Source: Peptococcaceae bacterium (GTDB taxonomy: Bacteria > Bacillota > Desulfitobacteriia > Desulfitobacteriales > Syntrophobotulaceae). From it: a DNA stretch of 32,570 nucleotides. The notes under the pieces were generated by a model, which was given only the letters and a program-made list of their open reading frames with translations, did no database searches and was not told the origin of the DNA. Numbering within the stretch: the stretch's first letter is position 1; each line of letters begins with the position of its first letter. Positions 17,686-26,087 of the stretch are shown piece after piece. The position numbers and the translations under genes are program-made. The DNA lies in the NCBI GenBank assembly GCA_012520405.1, contig JAAYOJ010000131.1, positions 1-32,570 on the forward strand, in the 5' to 3' direction.

Positions 17686-17734
17686 TAAAAGGTTAATTAT
17701 TATGGATGATAACAATAAGGAAGGGGAAAATAAT

Positions 17735-18079
17735 ATGCAAGACTGTATTTTTTGCAAAATCATTAAAAAAGAAATTCCATCCCAGCCCGTTTATGAGGAT
17801 AATGAGATTTTAGCTTTTAAGGATATCAACCCGGTAGCCCCGGTGCATATCTTGGTTATACCTAAAAAACACCTAAACAGTATTAACGATCTTTCCGCTC
17901 AAGATTCGGAAGTGATTGGCAATATTTTTTTAATAATTAAAAAACTGGCTGCTGAATTGGGTATAGCAGACACGGGGTATAGGGTTGTTGTCAATACCGG
18001 AGCTGATGGTGGACAGCAAGTCGGACACCTACATTATCATCTAATCGGGGGAAAACCATTAGGAACGAAAATCTGCTGA
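17735..18079 (+). CDS. HIT-family nucleotide phosphohydrolase (HinT-like)
   Basis: This 114-residue protein is a histidine-triad hydrolase of the HinT branch, which cleaves purine nucleoside phosphoramidates and related substrates. It begins MQDCIFCKI, the normal N-terminus of this family, and carries the triad HLHYHLIGG near the C-terminus. The start at 17735 is chosen because GGAAGGGG lies 8 bases upstream; an in-frame ATG at 17702 would add eleven polar residues not expected in the family and lacks a good ribosome binding site. It stands just before rpsU-yqeY, a common arrangement in Clostridia, but rpsU has its own promoter. Confidence 0.95.
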   Translation: MQDCIFCKIIKKEIPSQPVYEDNEILAFKDINPVAPVHILVIPKKHLNSINDLSAQDSEVIGNIFLIIKKLAAELGIADTGYRVVVNTGADGGQQVGHLHYHLIGGKPLGTKIC

Positions 18080-18103
18080 GTTGCTTATCTAGGCAGCTCC
18101 AGC

Positions 18104-18132
18104 TTGACGTGTCCATGTTCATCCTTTATAAT
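18104..18132 (+). promoter_or_regulatory. Sigma-A promoter of rpsU-yqeY
   Basis: TTGACG (18104-18109), a 17-base spacer and a perfect TATAAT (18127-18132) lie about 40 bases before the rpsU start, a near-consensus promoter. A 7-bp hairpin (18078-18084 with 18093-18099) lies just upstream without a U tract. Confidence 0.88.
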
Positions 18133-18172
18133 TAATTTGTATCAGTTGACCAGTGGAGGGAGGGATAAAAAA

Positions 18173-18349
18173 ATGAGTGAAGTTAGAATAGGTAAGAATG
18201 AATCCCTGGATTCTGCACTCCGCCGGTTTAAGCGAAACTGTCAACGTTCTGGAGTATTATCTGAGGCTCGTAAACGTGAGCATTATGAAAAACCAAGCGT
18301 TAAGAGGAAAAAGAAATCTGAGGCTGCCCGTAAGCGTAAATTCAAATAA
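18173..18349 (+). CDS. rpsU: 30S ribosomal protein S21
   Basis: S21 is a small basic protein of the 30S subunit involved in translation initiation. The 58-residue product starts [20 protein letters not shown] and ends in the typical Lys/Arg-rich tail ([13 protein letters not shown]). The ATG at 18173 follows GGAGGGAGGG by about 9 bases; the open frame extends back to a TTG that is part of the -35 box, which cannot be translated. yqeY follows after 14 bases, the usual rpsU-yqeY pair. Confidence 0.98.
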   Translation: MSEVRIGKNESLDSALRRFKRNCQRSGVLSEARKREHYEKPSVKRKKKSEAARKRKFK

Positions 18350-18363
18350 GGAGTTGGCTCCAT

Positions 18364-18816
18364 TTGTCCCTGAAGGATCGTCTTATTGAGGATATGAAGG
18401 CTGCCATGAAGGCCAAAGAGGAGGGGAAGGTTAGACTTTCCGTAATCCGCATGGTTCGGGCTGCTATTAAAAATACTGAGATTGACAAAGGAATAGAATT
18501 GAATGATGCTCAGGTTATAGAAGTTATTGCCCGTGAGCTCAAAATGCGGCGGGATGCCATGGATGAATTTTCTAAGGCTAATCGTCCGGAAAAGGTTCAG
18601 GAGTTGCAGAAAGAGGCCGCCATCCTCATGGAGTATTTACCAGAGCAGCTGACCGAAAGGGAAATCCGGGATCTTGCCAAGGAGATCATCGCTGAAACCG
18701 GAGCTGAAAGCGCCAAGGATTTAGGTAAGGTGATGGGAGCCATCACGCTAAAGACTAAGGGTAGAGCAGACGGTAAGGTTGTCAATCAAATAGTGAGAGA
18801 ACTTCTGGAATCTTAG
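18364..18816 (+). CDS. yqeY: YqeY / GatB-related domain protein
   Basis: This 150-residue protein is the YqeY family, a single copy of the helical domain also found at the C-terminus of the GatB amidotransferase subunit, where it contacts tRNA. Its own function is not established. The sequence has the family pattern MSLKDRLIEDMKAAMKA, then VIRMVRAAIKN and the closing GKVMGAI-LK-KGRADGKVVNQIV. The start is TTG at 18364 with AAGGAG about 9 bases upstream. It is cotranscribed with rpsU and ends at a strong terminator. Confidence 0.94.
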   Translation: MSLKDRLIEDMKAAMKAKEEGKVRLSVIRMVRAAIKNTEIDKGIELNDAQVIEVIARELKMRRDAMDEFSKANRPEKVQELQKEAAILMEYLPEQLTEREIRDLAKEIIAETGAESAKDLGKVMGAITLKTKGRADGKVVNQIVRELLES

Positions 18817-18833
18817 TTTATATCCGTTTAAAT

Positions 18834-18863
18834 AAACTGCTGTTTTTACAAACAGCAGTTTTT
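18834..18863 (+). terminator. Intrinsic terminator of rpsU-yqeY
   Basis: A perfect 12-bp stem (18834-18845 with 18850-18861), a four-base loop and a five-T tail (18859-18863) lie 18 bases after yqeY. It separates the rpsU-yqeY transcript from the yqfC-yqfD sporulation and phoH cluster. Confidence 0.93.
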
Positions 18864-18952
18864 AATATATAGAGAACTAGGTTAATCACCAAGTAGGCTT
18901 GGACTATTTTTCCCTTTTTTAGCATAAACATGCTATGAAGGGAGTGGCCGCT

Positions 18953-19225
18953 ATGTTTAAAAAATTGCAAAAACAAGCCGGAGAAATTTTAGATTTTCCT
19001 TCTGATGTTTTGGGTGCAGGGCCTAAAATAACAATGATCGGGCGTTCGACAATGACAATAGAACTATTCCAAGAGGTTATTCTTTTTAGTGAAGAAGAAA
19101 TCATACTTGGCAGCTCAGAGGGAAAGATAAGAATTTGCGGTAAAGACTTTGTGTTGACTACAGTCTTACCTACCGAGGTTCATCTCAAAGGATGGATTAG
19201 GCAAGTTAGCTTTGAGGAGGACTGA
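18953..19225 (+). CDS. yqfC: Sporulation protein YqfC
   Basis: YqfC is a small conserved protein of spore formers, made under sigma-E in Bacillus; its biochemical role is unknown. The 90-residue product has the family pattern: a short basic N-terminus (MFKKLQKQAGEILDFPSDVL), GPKITMIGRSTMTIE, a central YabP/YqfC-type beta-rich region and KDFVL near the end. The ATG at 18953 is chosen because AAGGGAG lies about 7 bases upstream; an in-frame ATG at 18935 overlaps a small inverted repeat (TAGCAT at 18920-18925, ATGCTA at 18930-18935) and has no ribosome binding site. yqfD follows after 12 bases, the conserved pair. Confidence 0.93.
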   Translation: MFKKLQKQAGEILDFPSDVLGAGPKITMIGRSTMTIELFQEVILFSEEEIILGSSEGKIRICGKDFVLTTVLPTEVHLKGWIRQVSFEED

Positions 19226-19237
19226 GGGGGGTAAAAC

Positions 19238-20437
19238 ATGTTTAATAAAGTTTTTCGCTATTATCGCGGCCGGGTATATATTCGGGTTCGGGGAGAAGAC
19301 CTAGCTGAATTCATCAATCAAGCTTTGGCCGCCGGGATTGTCTTTTATAACGGTCGTAAATTACCAGATGCTTTTATTGCTGAGGTTTCTACCCGGGACT
19401 TCCGCAGGTTGCGCCAAGCAGCTAAAAAAAGCGGTATAAAACTCAACATCAGAGCTAAATACGGCTTTCCTTTTGTCGCTCGCCGCTGGCAAAAACGCAA
19501 GGGACTAATCATTGGCTTATTTATAATTTTTGTGGCTTTAACTGTTCTTTCCCAGTATGTTATCTCTATAACTGTGGAGGGAAATGAGCGGCTCAGCGAG
19601 CAGCAGATTCTAAGCGAAGCTGAAAAACTGGGAGTAAAAAAATGGGTTTTGAAAAGCAGGCTTGACTTAGATACCCTAAGTAAAGAACTGCAGGAAAGTA
19701 TGAATGATCTGGCTTGGGTGGCCATGGATGAAAGAGGTACTAATATCAAAATCAGAGTGGTTGAAAAAACTTTGCCGCAAAAAGTTATTTTTCAAGGGGA
19801 TTTGATTGCGGCCAAAACAGGTTATGTGGAAGATGTTATAGTTATCCAGGGTCAGCCTATGGTTAATGAAGGGCAAATGGTGAAAAAGGGACAAGTGTTG
19901 ATTAAAGCGGCCGGAGGTATGACGGAATATAGCTTTGATATGAATGATAACACCACTTCTCAAAGTAAGGTTGATGCTCCCGCGGCCAAAGGATTTGTCC
20001 GAGGTAGAGTGTGGTACAGCATAGAGCAAAAGGTCCCCTTAGTAGAGGAAAAAATAGAGGAAACAGGTAAAACTGCTAATGGCTGGGGTATAAAAACCAA
20101 AGATGGAGTAATAATGATAACGAATCAAGAAAGTCCATATCCGATGTCGACCAATGAAAGCCAAAGTTATGCCCTGCCTGCTTGGAGGAATTGGCGCTTG
20201 CCTGTCGAAATAGTAAAGGTACGATATGAAGAAATTCATAAAGTAACCTATAAGCGTACAGTAGAAGAAGCGAGAAAGCTTGCGGAAGCACAAGCCAGGG
20301 AAGCACTGAAGAAAGAAATACCTTCAGAAGCCAAGGTCCTCAAGGACCAGGTCCTGATCCTTTCTTCGCAAAAAGGAGTGGAACATATTAGAATTGAGGT
20401 CGAAACTTTCGAAGAATTGGCAACCTACCGGGAATAG
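19238..20437 (+). CDS. yqfD: Sporulation protein YqfD
   Basis: YqfD is a membrane protein of the sporulation set in Firmicutes; its precise function is unknown. The 399-residue protein has an N-terminal cytoplasmic part of about 85 residues, one membrane segment (about 90-112) and a large outside domain that starts with a POTRA/FtsQ-like stretch (ITVEGNERLSEQQILSEAEKLG), followed by the conserved VVEKTLPQ segment and DLIAAKTGYVEDVIVIQGQP. Its length matches the family. GGGGGG lies about 6 bases before the ATG. It follows yqfC and precedes phoH, as in Bacillus. Confidence 0.93.
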   Translation: MFNKVFRYYRGRVYIRVRGEDLAEFINQALAAGIVFYNGRKLPDAFIAEVSTRDFRRLRQAAKKSGIKLNIRAKYGFPFVARRWQKRKGLIIGLFIIFVALTVLSQYVISITVEGNERLSEQQILSEAEKLGVKKWVLKSRLDLDTLSKELQESMNDLAWVAMDERGTNIKIRVVEKTLPQKVIFQGDLIAAKTGYVEDVIVIQGQPMVNEGQMVKKGQVLIKAAGGMTEYSFDMNDNTTSQSKVDAPAAKGFVRGRVWYSIEQKVPLVEEKIEETGKTANGWGIKTKDGVIMITNQESPYPMSTNESQSYALPAWRNWRLPVEIVKVRYEEIHKVTYKRTVEEARKLAEAQAREALKKEIPSEAKVLKDQVLILSSQKGVEHIRIEVETFEELATYRE

Positions 20438-20468
20438 CGGCATAACAGGCGATGATGGGGGAAAAATC

Positions 20469-21443
20469 TTGCGTAATGAAACCAAACTGTTTCTTAAAGA
20501 CGGTGAGGAAGCTTTAAATCTTCTTGGCTTGGAAGATGTTCATCTTCGCTTTTTGGAAGAACGTCTAGGTTGTCAGATTATCGTCCGAGGCGGAGAAATG
20601 ACGGTAACTGGTGGAGAATGCCAGGTCAAACTGGCCCAAACAGTGATGGAACAGCTTTTAGCCTTGATTAGAAAAGGAAATAATCTTACCTTAGCCGATG
20701 TCAGCTATGTAGTATCTAAAATTGAAGAAGGCAGTGGACAAGATATGGCTCAGAGTCTTACCAAGGTTATTGCCACTACTCACCGAGGAAAGCCTATAAA
20801 AGCCAAAACCATAGGGCAGGCCAAATATGTCAAGTCCATTGAAAAAGAGTCTTTAATTTTTGGTATTGGACCCGCCGGCACAGGGAAAACCTATCTGGCG
20901 GTAGTTATGGCTGTGAAAGCCTTACGGGCTAAGGAAGTGAACCGCATCGTCCTGACAAGGCCTGCTGTGGAAGCGGGTGAAAAACTTGGGTTTTTACCGG
21001 GGGACCTTCAGGAGAAGGTTAATCCCTATTTAAGACCCTTGTATGATGCCATGTTCGATCTTTTAGGTCCGGATACAACCGGCAGGTATCTTGAAAAGGG
21101 TACGATTGAAATTGCTCCTTTAGCTTATATGCGCGGGCGGACATTGGATGAATCCTTTATAATTCTGGATGAAGCCCAAAATACCTCTCCTGAGCAAATG
21201 AAGATGTTTTTAACCCGCCTTGGATTTGGCTCTAAGGCAGTTGTCACAGGAGATATTACCCAGGTTGATTTACCGCGGGGACATTATTCCGGACTTATTG
21301 AAGTGCAGCGTATTTTAGAAGGGATACCGGGGATTTCTTTCCATTACTTTACCGTGGACGATATTGTACGCAACCCGCTTGTCCAAAGCATAATTCATGC
21401 TTATGAACAGAAAGGCGATAATCCCTCAAAAAATGAGGACTAA
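20469..21443 (+). CDS. phoH: PhoH-family ATPase
   Basis: This 324-residue protein is a PhoH-type P-loop ATPase with a small N-terminal KH-like region (about 1-100) and a C-terminal helicase-like ATPase domain: Walker A GPAGTGKTYLA (about 138-148), TRPAVEAGEKLGFLPGDLQEK, Walker B FIILDEAQN and GDITQVDLPRG. The family is linked to RNA metabolism. The start is TTG at 20469 with GGGGG about 7 bases upstream; the open frame runs back to 20394, but that part overlaps yqfD. It follows yqfD after 31 bases and overlaps or closely abuts the next gene. Confidence 0.95.
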   Translation: MRNETKLFLKDGEEALNLLGLEDVHLRFLEERLGCQIIVRGGEMTVTGGECQVKLAQTVMEQLLALIRKGNNLTLADVSYVVSKIEEGSGQDMAQSLTKVIATTHRGKPIKAKTIGQAKYVKSIEKESLIFGIGPAGTGKTYLAVVMAVKALRAKEVNRIVLTRPAVEAGEKLGFLPGDLQEKVNPYLRPLYDAMFDLLGPDTTGRYLEKGTIEIAPLAYMRGRTLDESFIILDEAQNTSPEQMKMFLTRLGFGSKAVVTGDITQVDLPRGHYSGLIEVQRILEGIPGISFHYFTVDDIVRNPLVQSIIHAYEQKGDNPSKNED

Positions 21444-21456
21444 TAGTCTGGTAAGG

Positions 21457-23694
21457 ATGATGGAGTTGGATAAAAATATAACGCACATGTTTACTCCAAC
21501 AGGACCTTATAAAAACTTTAAATTAGTGTTTAAGGTCTTAGTTTTTCTTTTGTTTTTTTTGCTTTTCACTTTAATAATTTCTTCCGGGCTATTCGTTTCC
21601 AAACTAAATTTGGAGAAAGGGCAGCCCAGCCCGGTGCTTATTACCGCTCCTTACGATAAAAGCGTTGAGGATTTAACTTCTTACAGCGAGCAGCAGGAAC
21701 AAGCTGCGAATGCCGTAGCTCCTGTTTATACTGCTGATCAGACTGAAATTTCCATATTGTCCAACAAGTTAGACCAAACATTTCAATTGCTCGAACATTA
21801 TAAAAGCTCCGAATTGGATTTAACTGATAAGCTTGCCGAACTTAAAGACAGTGAACCTTTTGTGGCGCTACCTGATGAAGTTCTTACTAACTTGCTGCAG
21901 TTAACTGACAACGAACTCGAACAAGCCAACCAGATTTCCAGTCGAATTATTATTGGCATAGCCGGAGATCCGACCAGCGGAGCCAAAGAGGAAAAAGAAT
22001 TAGCGGCTCTCAAAGAAGGAATGAAAGAGCAAGTAGAAAAGTATAATATGGACGACTCTCTGAAAAGCTTGGTCAAGGCTTTTATAGAGACCAATGTTAA
22101 CACTCCTACTCTCGCCGTGGATGAAGAAGAGACAAAAAAACTAAAAGATATAGCCAGTTCCAGGGTCAAGCCACAAGTACATGAATACAGGAAAAACGAA
22201 AAAATTGTGGGTCCCGGAGAAATCGTTGATGAGCAGATCTACTCCGTATTGGAGGCTTATGGATTAATTCAGATGCATTCCCCTTGGAAGCCTGCCGCGG
22301 GGATTGCCATTCAAGTCTTAGTAGCCATGATTATCCTAATTAGTTTCTTTTATTTCACTGCTCCGGAAATACTTGAAAAATGGCACCGCCTTGTTTTGGT
22401 GGGACTTATTATGGTGATTACCCTAGCTATAGGTAAAGCCTTCCTGGCTATTAGGATTAGTGACAGTACGGATTTAAACAATCTGACAGCAATTCTTATT
22501 CCCGCTGCCTGGGCTACCATGACAGTTACTATTTTGCTAGGATCAAGAATTGCTATTGTGGTAGGAATTATTTTGGGGATCTTTGCCGGGACTATGGCTG
22601 ATCCGGCGTCTACCGGCACTTCCGGATCAATGGCCGGACTCTTTGCCTTGTTCAGCGGGCTGGTAGGGATCCAAAGTGTGGCCCGACTTGACCAGCGCTC
22701 GGATTTAGCTCGAGCCGGTTTGATTGTGGCCGTGGTTAATATTGCTTTAGTAAGTGCTATTACTCTAATTCTTGACCTTGGCCCTACTTTTTGGCTTGTA
22801 GGCTGTGGGTTGGCTTTGGCCAACGGTTTTTTGTGCTCAGTACTTACAATGGGTACTTTGCCTTGGCTGGAATCAGGCTTTAACATTACATCTGCGGTTA
22901 GGCTCTTGGAGTTATCTAATCCCAATGCTCCCTTACTTAAAGAATTGCTTATGGAAGCACCGGGAACTTACCACCATAGTGTTTTGGTCGGCAACCTGGC
23001 GGAAACGGCAGCGGAAGAGATTAAGGCCGATCCCGTCTTGGTCCGGGTGGGGGCCTTGTATCATGATATCGGTAAGTTAAAGCGTCCCTATTTCTTTATT
23101 GAAAACCAATTTGCTAAGGATAATCCTCATGACAAAATAGCGCCAACTTTAAGTTCCCTGATCCTTATTTCCCACGTCAAAGACGGTTTAGAATTAGCCC
23201 GTGAGCATAAACTGCCGGAAAGCATTCAGGATATTATTGCCCAACATCATGGAAATAGCTTGGTTACCTATTTCTATCATAAGGCCAAGGAAGAGAATCC
23301 GGATATACCGGAGGAGGCTTTTCATTATGACGGTCTGCGTCCTCAATCCAAAGAAGCGGCACTGGTGCTTTTGGCGGATAATGTGGAAGCTGCTGTCCGT
23401 TCCCAGAAGGAGAATACGCCCGGAAAGATCGAAGGCCTTGTGCGCAAAATCATAAAAGAAAAGCTTGATGAAGGACTTCTTGATCAATGTGATCTTACTT
23501 TTAGGGACTTGGATAAGATTTCCACGGCCTTCGTGAAAGTTTTAAGCGGCATTTTTCATACCAGAGTAGAATATCCCGAACTTCCTTCTAAACTGAAAGC
23601 TGTGGCAGAGGCTATAACCCAAGAACAGGAAATAGAAACAACCGAGGATGGACAAATAGTTATTGAACTGGAAGATAACAATAATAAAGAGTAG
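21457..23694 (+). CDS. PgpH-type HD phosphodiesterase (c-di-AMP hydrolase, YqfF family)
   Basis: Members of this family, such as Listeria PgpH, hydrolyse cyclic di-AMP. The protein of about 745 residues has an N-terminal membrane segment, an outside 7TMR-HDED domain (about residues 50-270), a bundle of about seven membrane helices (about 275-480) and a C-terminal HD domain with TYHHSVLVGNLAE, YHDIGKL and AQHHGN. These supply the metal-binding His and Asp residues. The start is uncertain: ATG codons at 21457 and 21460 lie just after AAGG, a TTG at 21466 has AAGGA at better spacing, and an ATG at 21433 would overlap phoH. The place between phoH and ybeY is the conserved Firmicutes order. Confidence 0.92.
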   Translation: MMELDKNITHMFTPTGPYKNFKLVFKVLVFLLFFLLFTLIISSGLFVSKLNLEKGQPSPVLITAPYDKSVEDLTSYSEQQEQAANAVAPVYTADQTEISILSNKLDQTFQLLEHYKSSELDLTDKLAELKDSEPFVALPDEVLTNLLQLTDNELEQANQISSRIIIGIAGDPTSGAKEEKELAALKEGMKEQVEKYNMDDSLKSLVKAFIETNVNTPTLAVDEEETKKLKDIASSRVKPQVHEYRKNEKIVGPGEIVDEQIYSVLEAYGLIQMHSPWKPAAGIAIQVLVAMIILISFFYFTAPEILEKWHRLVLVGLIMVITLAIGKAFLAIRISDSTDLNNLTAILIPAAWATMTVTILLGSRIAIVVGIILGIFAGTMADPASTGTSGSMAGLFALFSGLVGIQSVARLDQRSDLARAGLIVAVVNIALVSAITLILDLGPTFWLVGCGLALANGFLCSVLTMGTLPWLESGFNITSAVRLLELSNPNAPLLKELLMEAPGTYHHSVLVGNLAETAAEEIKADPVLVRVGALYHDIGKLKRPYFFIENQFAKDNPHDKIAPTLSSLILISHVKDGLELAREHKLPESIQDIIAQHHGNSLVTYFYHKAKEENPDIPEEAFHYDGLRPQSKEAALVLLADNVEAAVRSQKENTPGKIEGLVRKIIKEKLDEGLLDQCDLTFRDLDKISTAFVKVLSGIFHTRVEYPELPSKLKAVAEAITQEQEIETTEDGQIVIELEDNNNKE

Positions 23695-23729
23695 AAGAGA
23701 CTTATAGTATGGCAAAGGAGCAAAATAAA

Positions 23730-24212
23730 ATGGAATTGGATATCAATTGGGAAGAGAATAGTATGAGTGAGGCTGAACAACTGGAACTCTCCCATATCTT
23801 GCGCCAGGGAATATCCGAGGCCTTACTGATTAGCAAGGGTCCGGAAAATGCGGAAATAGGGCTTGTGTTGGTAGATGATAATAAAATCCAGGCTTTAAAT
23901 AAGGACTATCGGGGAGTGGATGCTCCGACCGATGTTTTATCTTTTGCCCTGCAGGAAAAAGGGGAGGGAGAACCGGATGTTTTGTTCGATTCATCGCTGG
24001 CTGATCCGGTTCTTGGGGATATTGTAATATCTGTAGAGAGGGCTCGCGCTCAGGCTGAAGAGTACGGGCATTCTTTCCACAGGGAAATTGTCTATCTTGC
24101 TGTACATGGTGCTTTACATTTGCTTGGCTTTGATCATGCCAGCGATGAGGAAACTGCTGTGATGAGAAGTAAGGAAGAAGAAATTATGGCTAGGTTAAAT
24201 TTGCCCCGCTGA
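23730..24212 (+). CDS. ybeY: Endoribonuclease YbeY
   Basis: YbeY is a zinc-dependent endoribonuclease needed for 16S rRNA 3'-end maturation and ribosome quality control. The 160-residue protein has the metal-binding motif HGALHLLGFDH near the C-terminus and the family segments LNKDYRGVDAPTDVLSFAL and LGDIVIS. The start at 23730 is chosen because AAAGGAG lies 9 bases upstream; an ATG at 23709 adds seven residues and has only a weak site. It sits between the PgpH-like gene and dgkA, the typical phoH-yqfF-ybeY-dgkA-cdd-era order. Confidence 0.96.
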   Translation: MELDINWEENSMSEAEQLELSHILRQGISEALLISKGPENAEIGLVLVDDNKIQALNKDYRGVDAPTDVLSFALQEKGEGEPDVLFDSSLADPVLGDIVISVERARAQAEEYGHSFHREIVYLAVHGALHLLGFDHASDEETAVMRSKEEEIMARLNLPR

Positions 24213-24257
24213 GTATGAACGAATTACATTTCATTACCTGGAGAACGGGCTGAAGGT

Positions 24258-24617
24258 ATGTATAAAAAAAATGCTATGTTTATGCAAAGTTTAAAAAGTG
24301 CTTGCCGAGGAATAGTCTATACTCTTAAAACCGAAAAACACATGCGGTTTCATTTTTTTGTTGCTCTGCTGGTTATAATTTTAGGATTCACCCTACGCAT
24401 TACTCAAGTGCACTGGTTATTTATCGTTTATGCTATAGGCAGTGTGCTTGTCTCTGAACTAATAAATACTTCTCTGGAAAGAGCAATCGATCTCGCTAAA
24501 CCAAGCGTCCATCCTTTAGCGGGTTTAGCCAAGGATATTGCAGCAGGAGCAGTACTAATCGCTGCTATCCAGGCCGTGATTATTGGCTGTGTTGTTTTCA
24601 GTAGCTACTTGTTTTAG
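24258..24617 (+). CDS. dgkA: Diacylglycerol / undecaprenol kinase
   Basis: This 119-residue membrane enzyme belongs to the DgkA family; in Gram-positive bacteria it mostly phosphorylates undecaprenol to supply lipid carrier for the cell wall. It has three predicted membrane helices and the catalytic signature ELINTSLERAIDL followed by HPLAGLAKDIAAGAVL. The ATG at 24258 has GAAGG almost adjacent and GGAG about 14 bases upstream, so the start is not perfectly defined; in-frame ATG codons follow at 24276 and 24282. It lies between ybeY and cdd as in Bacillus and related genomes. Confidence 0.93.
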   Translation: MYKKNAMFMQSLKSACRGIVYTLKTEKHMRFHFFVALLVIILGFTLRITQVHWLFIVYAIGSVLVSELINTSLERAIDLAKPSVHPLAGLAKDIAAGAVLIAAIQAVIIGCVVFSSYLF

Positions 24618-24668
24618 TTATCTTGCTGCTATTTAAAGTGGAAATATTAAGAGAAGGAGTAATAGGGG

Positions 24669-25091
24669 TTGAAGGGGCTAAATCTAAATCATACATATGC
24701 GGAATTGTTAGCTCAAGCCCAAGAGGCTTGTTCCAACGCTTACGCACCTTATTCCGGATATAAGGTTGGTGCTGCCGTGTTGTGGGCTTCCGGGCGGATA
24801 ACAACAGGGTCCAATGTAGAGAACGCTTCTTTCGGTCTTACAATCTGCGCCGAAAGAAATGCTATTTTCCAGGGGACCGCTAAGGGAGAAAGAAAGATTT
24901 CAGCCCTGGCTGTTGCGGTTTTAACAGAAGAGATTCCTTCTCCTTGCGGCGCTTGTCGCCAGGTCATTAGGGAGTTTTGTACCGACTGCGATATTTTCTT
25001 AATTAACGGCCGCGGAGAAACCAAAGAGTCCAGCCTCAAAAAACTTTTACCGGATTCATTTGGACCGGAATTTTTAGATATAGACGTTTAG
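24669..25091 (+). CDS. cdd: Cytidine deaminase
   Basis: Cdd deaminates cytidine and deoxycytidine to uridines in pyrimidine salvage. The 140-residue protein has the zinc site typical of the small tetrameric type: C60-A-E62 in CAERNAI, where E62 is the proton carrier, and PCGACRQ with C93 and C96. The start is TTG at 24669 with AAGGAG about 8 bases upstream. It precedes era after 24 bases; together with deoC, two genes downstream, it covers nucleoside salvage within this cluster. Confidence 0.97.
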   Translation: MKGLNLNHTYAELLAQAQEACSNAYAPYSGYKVGAAVLWASGRITTGSNVENASFGLTICAERNAIFQGTAKGERKISALAVAVLTEEIPSPCGACRQVIREFCTDCDIFLINGRGETKESSLKKLLPDSFGPEFLDIDV

Positions 25092-25115
25092 ATTGCGGCT
25101 TAAAGGAGTGTTAGT

Positions 25116-26033
25116 TTGGAAAGAAAACAAAATTCGGATTTTCGTTCAGGTTTTGTGGCCTTGATAGGTAGGCCGAACGCAGGAAAATCAACCCTGATTA
25201 ATACTTTATTAGGAAAAAAAATAGTGATTATTTCCGACAAACCCCAAACCACCAGAAACCGGATACAATGCATTTTGACCGAAGAAAGAGGGCAAGTGAT
25301 TTTTTTTGATACTCCGGGAATACATAAACCCAAGCACCGTTTGGGGGAATATATGAATACGGCTGCTACCACTACCCTTAAAGGTGTGGATATGGCCGTC
25401 TATGTAGTTGATGCTTCGGTAGCTCTGGGCAGCGGTGAGGAATATGTGCTAGACATTATTAAAAGAAGCGGAATTCCTTGTATTCTTGCTCTTAATAAAA
25501 TTGACTTGCTGAAAAAGGAAGAGATCTTGGTAAAAATAGCTGAATACTCTCAACTGGCAGATTTTAAGGAGATTATTCCGATTTCGGCCCTGCAAGCTGA
25601 AAATACGGGAAAACTGCTGGATCTGATTTTTGCCGAACTACCCCTGGGACCTTTATATTACCCTGCCGATGAAATTACGGATCAGCCTGAAAGATTCATT
25701 ATGGCCGAACTAATCAGGGAAAAACTATTGGCTCTTACCCGGGAGGAAATTCCCCATTCCATTGCTGTAGCCGTGGAGAACATGCAGGAGAAAAAGTCTT
25801 TAATTAAGATCGAAGCGGTTATTCTGGTCGAGCGCGATTCCCAGAAAGGAATTGTGATTGGCAAAAACGGTCAGCTTTTAAAAGAAGTAGGACGTTTGGC
25901 CCGTGAGGATATGGAGAGTCTGCTTGGTAGTAAAGTATTTTTGGAATTATGGGTTAAGGTAAGAAAAGATTGGCGTAATCAAAATGCGATATTAAGAGAG
26001 CTGGGCTATAACCTTAATGATCTTAAAGAGTAG
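25116..26033 (+). CDS. era: GTPase Era
   Basis: Era is a GTPase that binds the 3' end of 16S rRNA and helps mature the 30S subunit. The 305-residue protein has GRPNAGKST for G1 (about 17-25), DTPGIHKPKHRLGEYM for G3, NKIDLL for G4, SAL for G5 and a C-terminal KH domain with the GKNG loop (IVIGKNGQLLKEVG). The start is TTG at 25116 with AAAGGAG about 7 bases upstream. It follows cdd closely and precedes deoC by 54 bases. Confidence 0.98.
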   Translation: MERKQNSDFRSGFVALIGRPNAGKSTLINTLLGKKIVIISDKPQTTRNRIQCILTEERGQVIFFDTPGIHKPKHRLGEYMNTAATTTLKGVDMAVYVVDASVALGSGEEYVLDIIKRSGIPCILALNKIDLLKKEEILVKIAEYSQLADFKEIIPISALQAENTGKLLDLIFAELPLGPLYYPADEITDQPERFIMAELIREKLLALTREEIPHSIAVAVENMQEKKSLIKIEAVILVERDSQKGIVIGKNGQLLKEVGRLAREDMESLLGSKVFLELWVKVRKDWRNQNAILRELGYNLNDLKE

Positions 26034-26087
26034 AATACAAAAAGGGACATAAAATATTTTAAGGCTAGATGAAAGGACTGAAAAGTT

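Noticed and set aside
18075-18103. Hairpin after the HIT gene as a terminator
   Set aside because: The stem is only 7 bp plus a few bulged pairs and is followed by the -35 box of rpsU, not by a U tract.
18920-18935. Inverted repeat before yqfC as a sporulation sigma-factor promoter or operator
   Set aside because: The CATAAACAT core only loosely resembles a sigma-E or sigma-K -10 box and no matching -35 box is present.
22350-22925. 191-codon open frame on the minus strand inside the PgpH-like gene
   Set aside because: It lies opposite the membrane helices, has the skewed composition expected of an antisense frame and has no good ribosome binding site.
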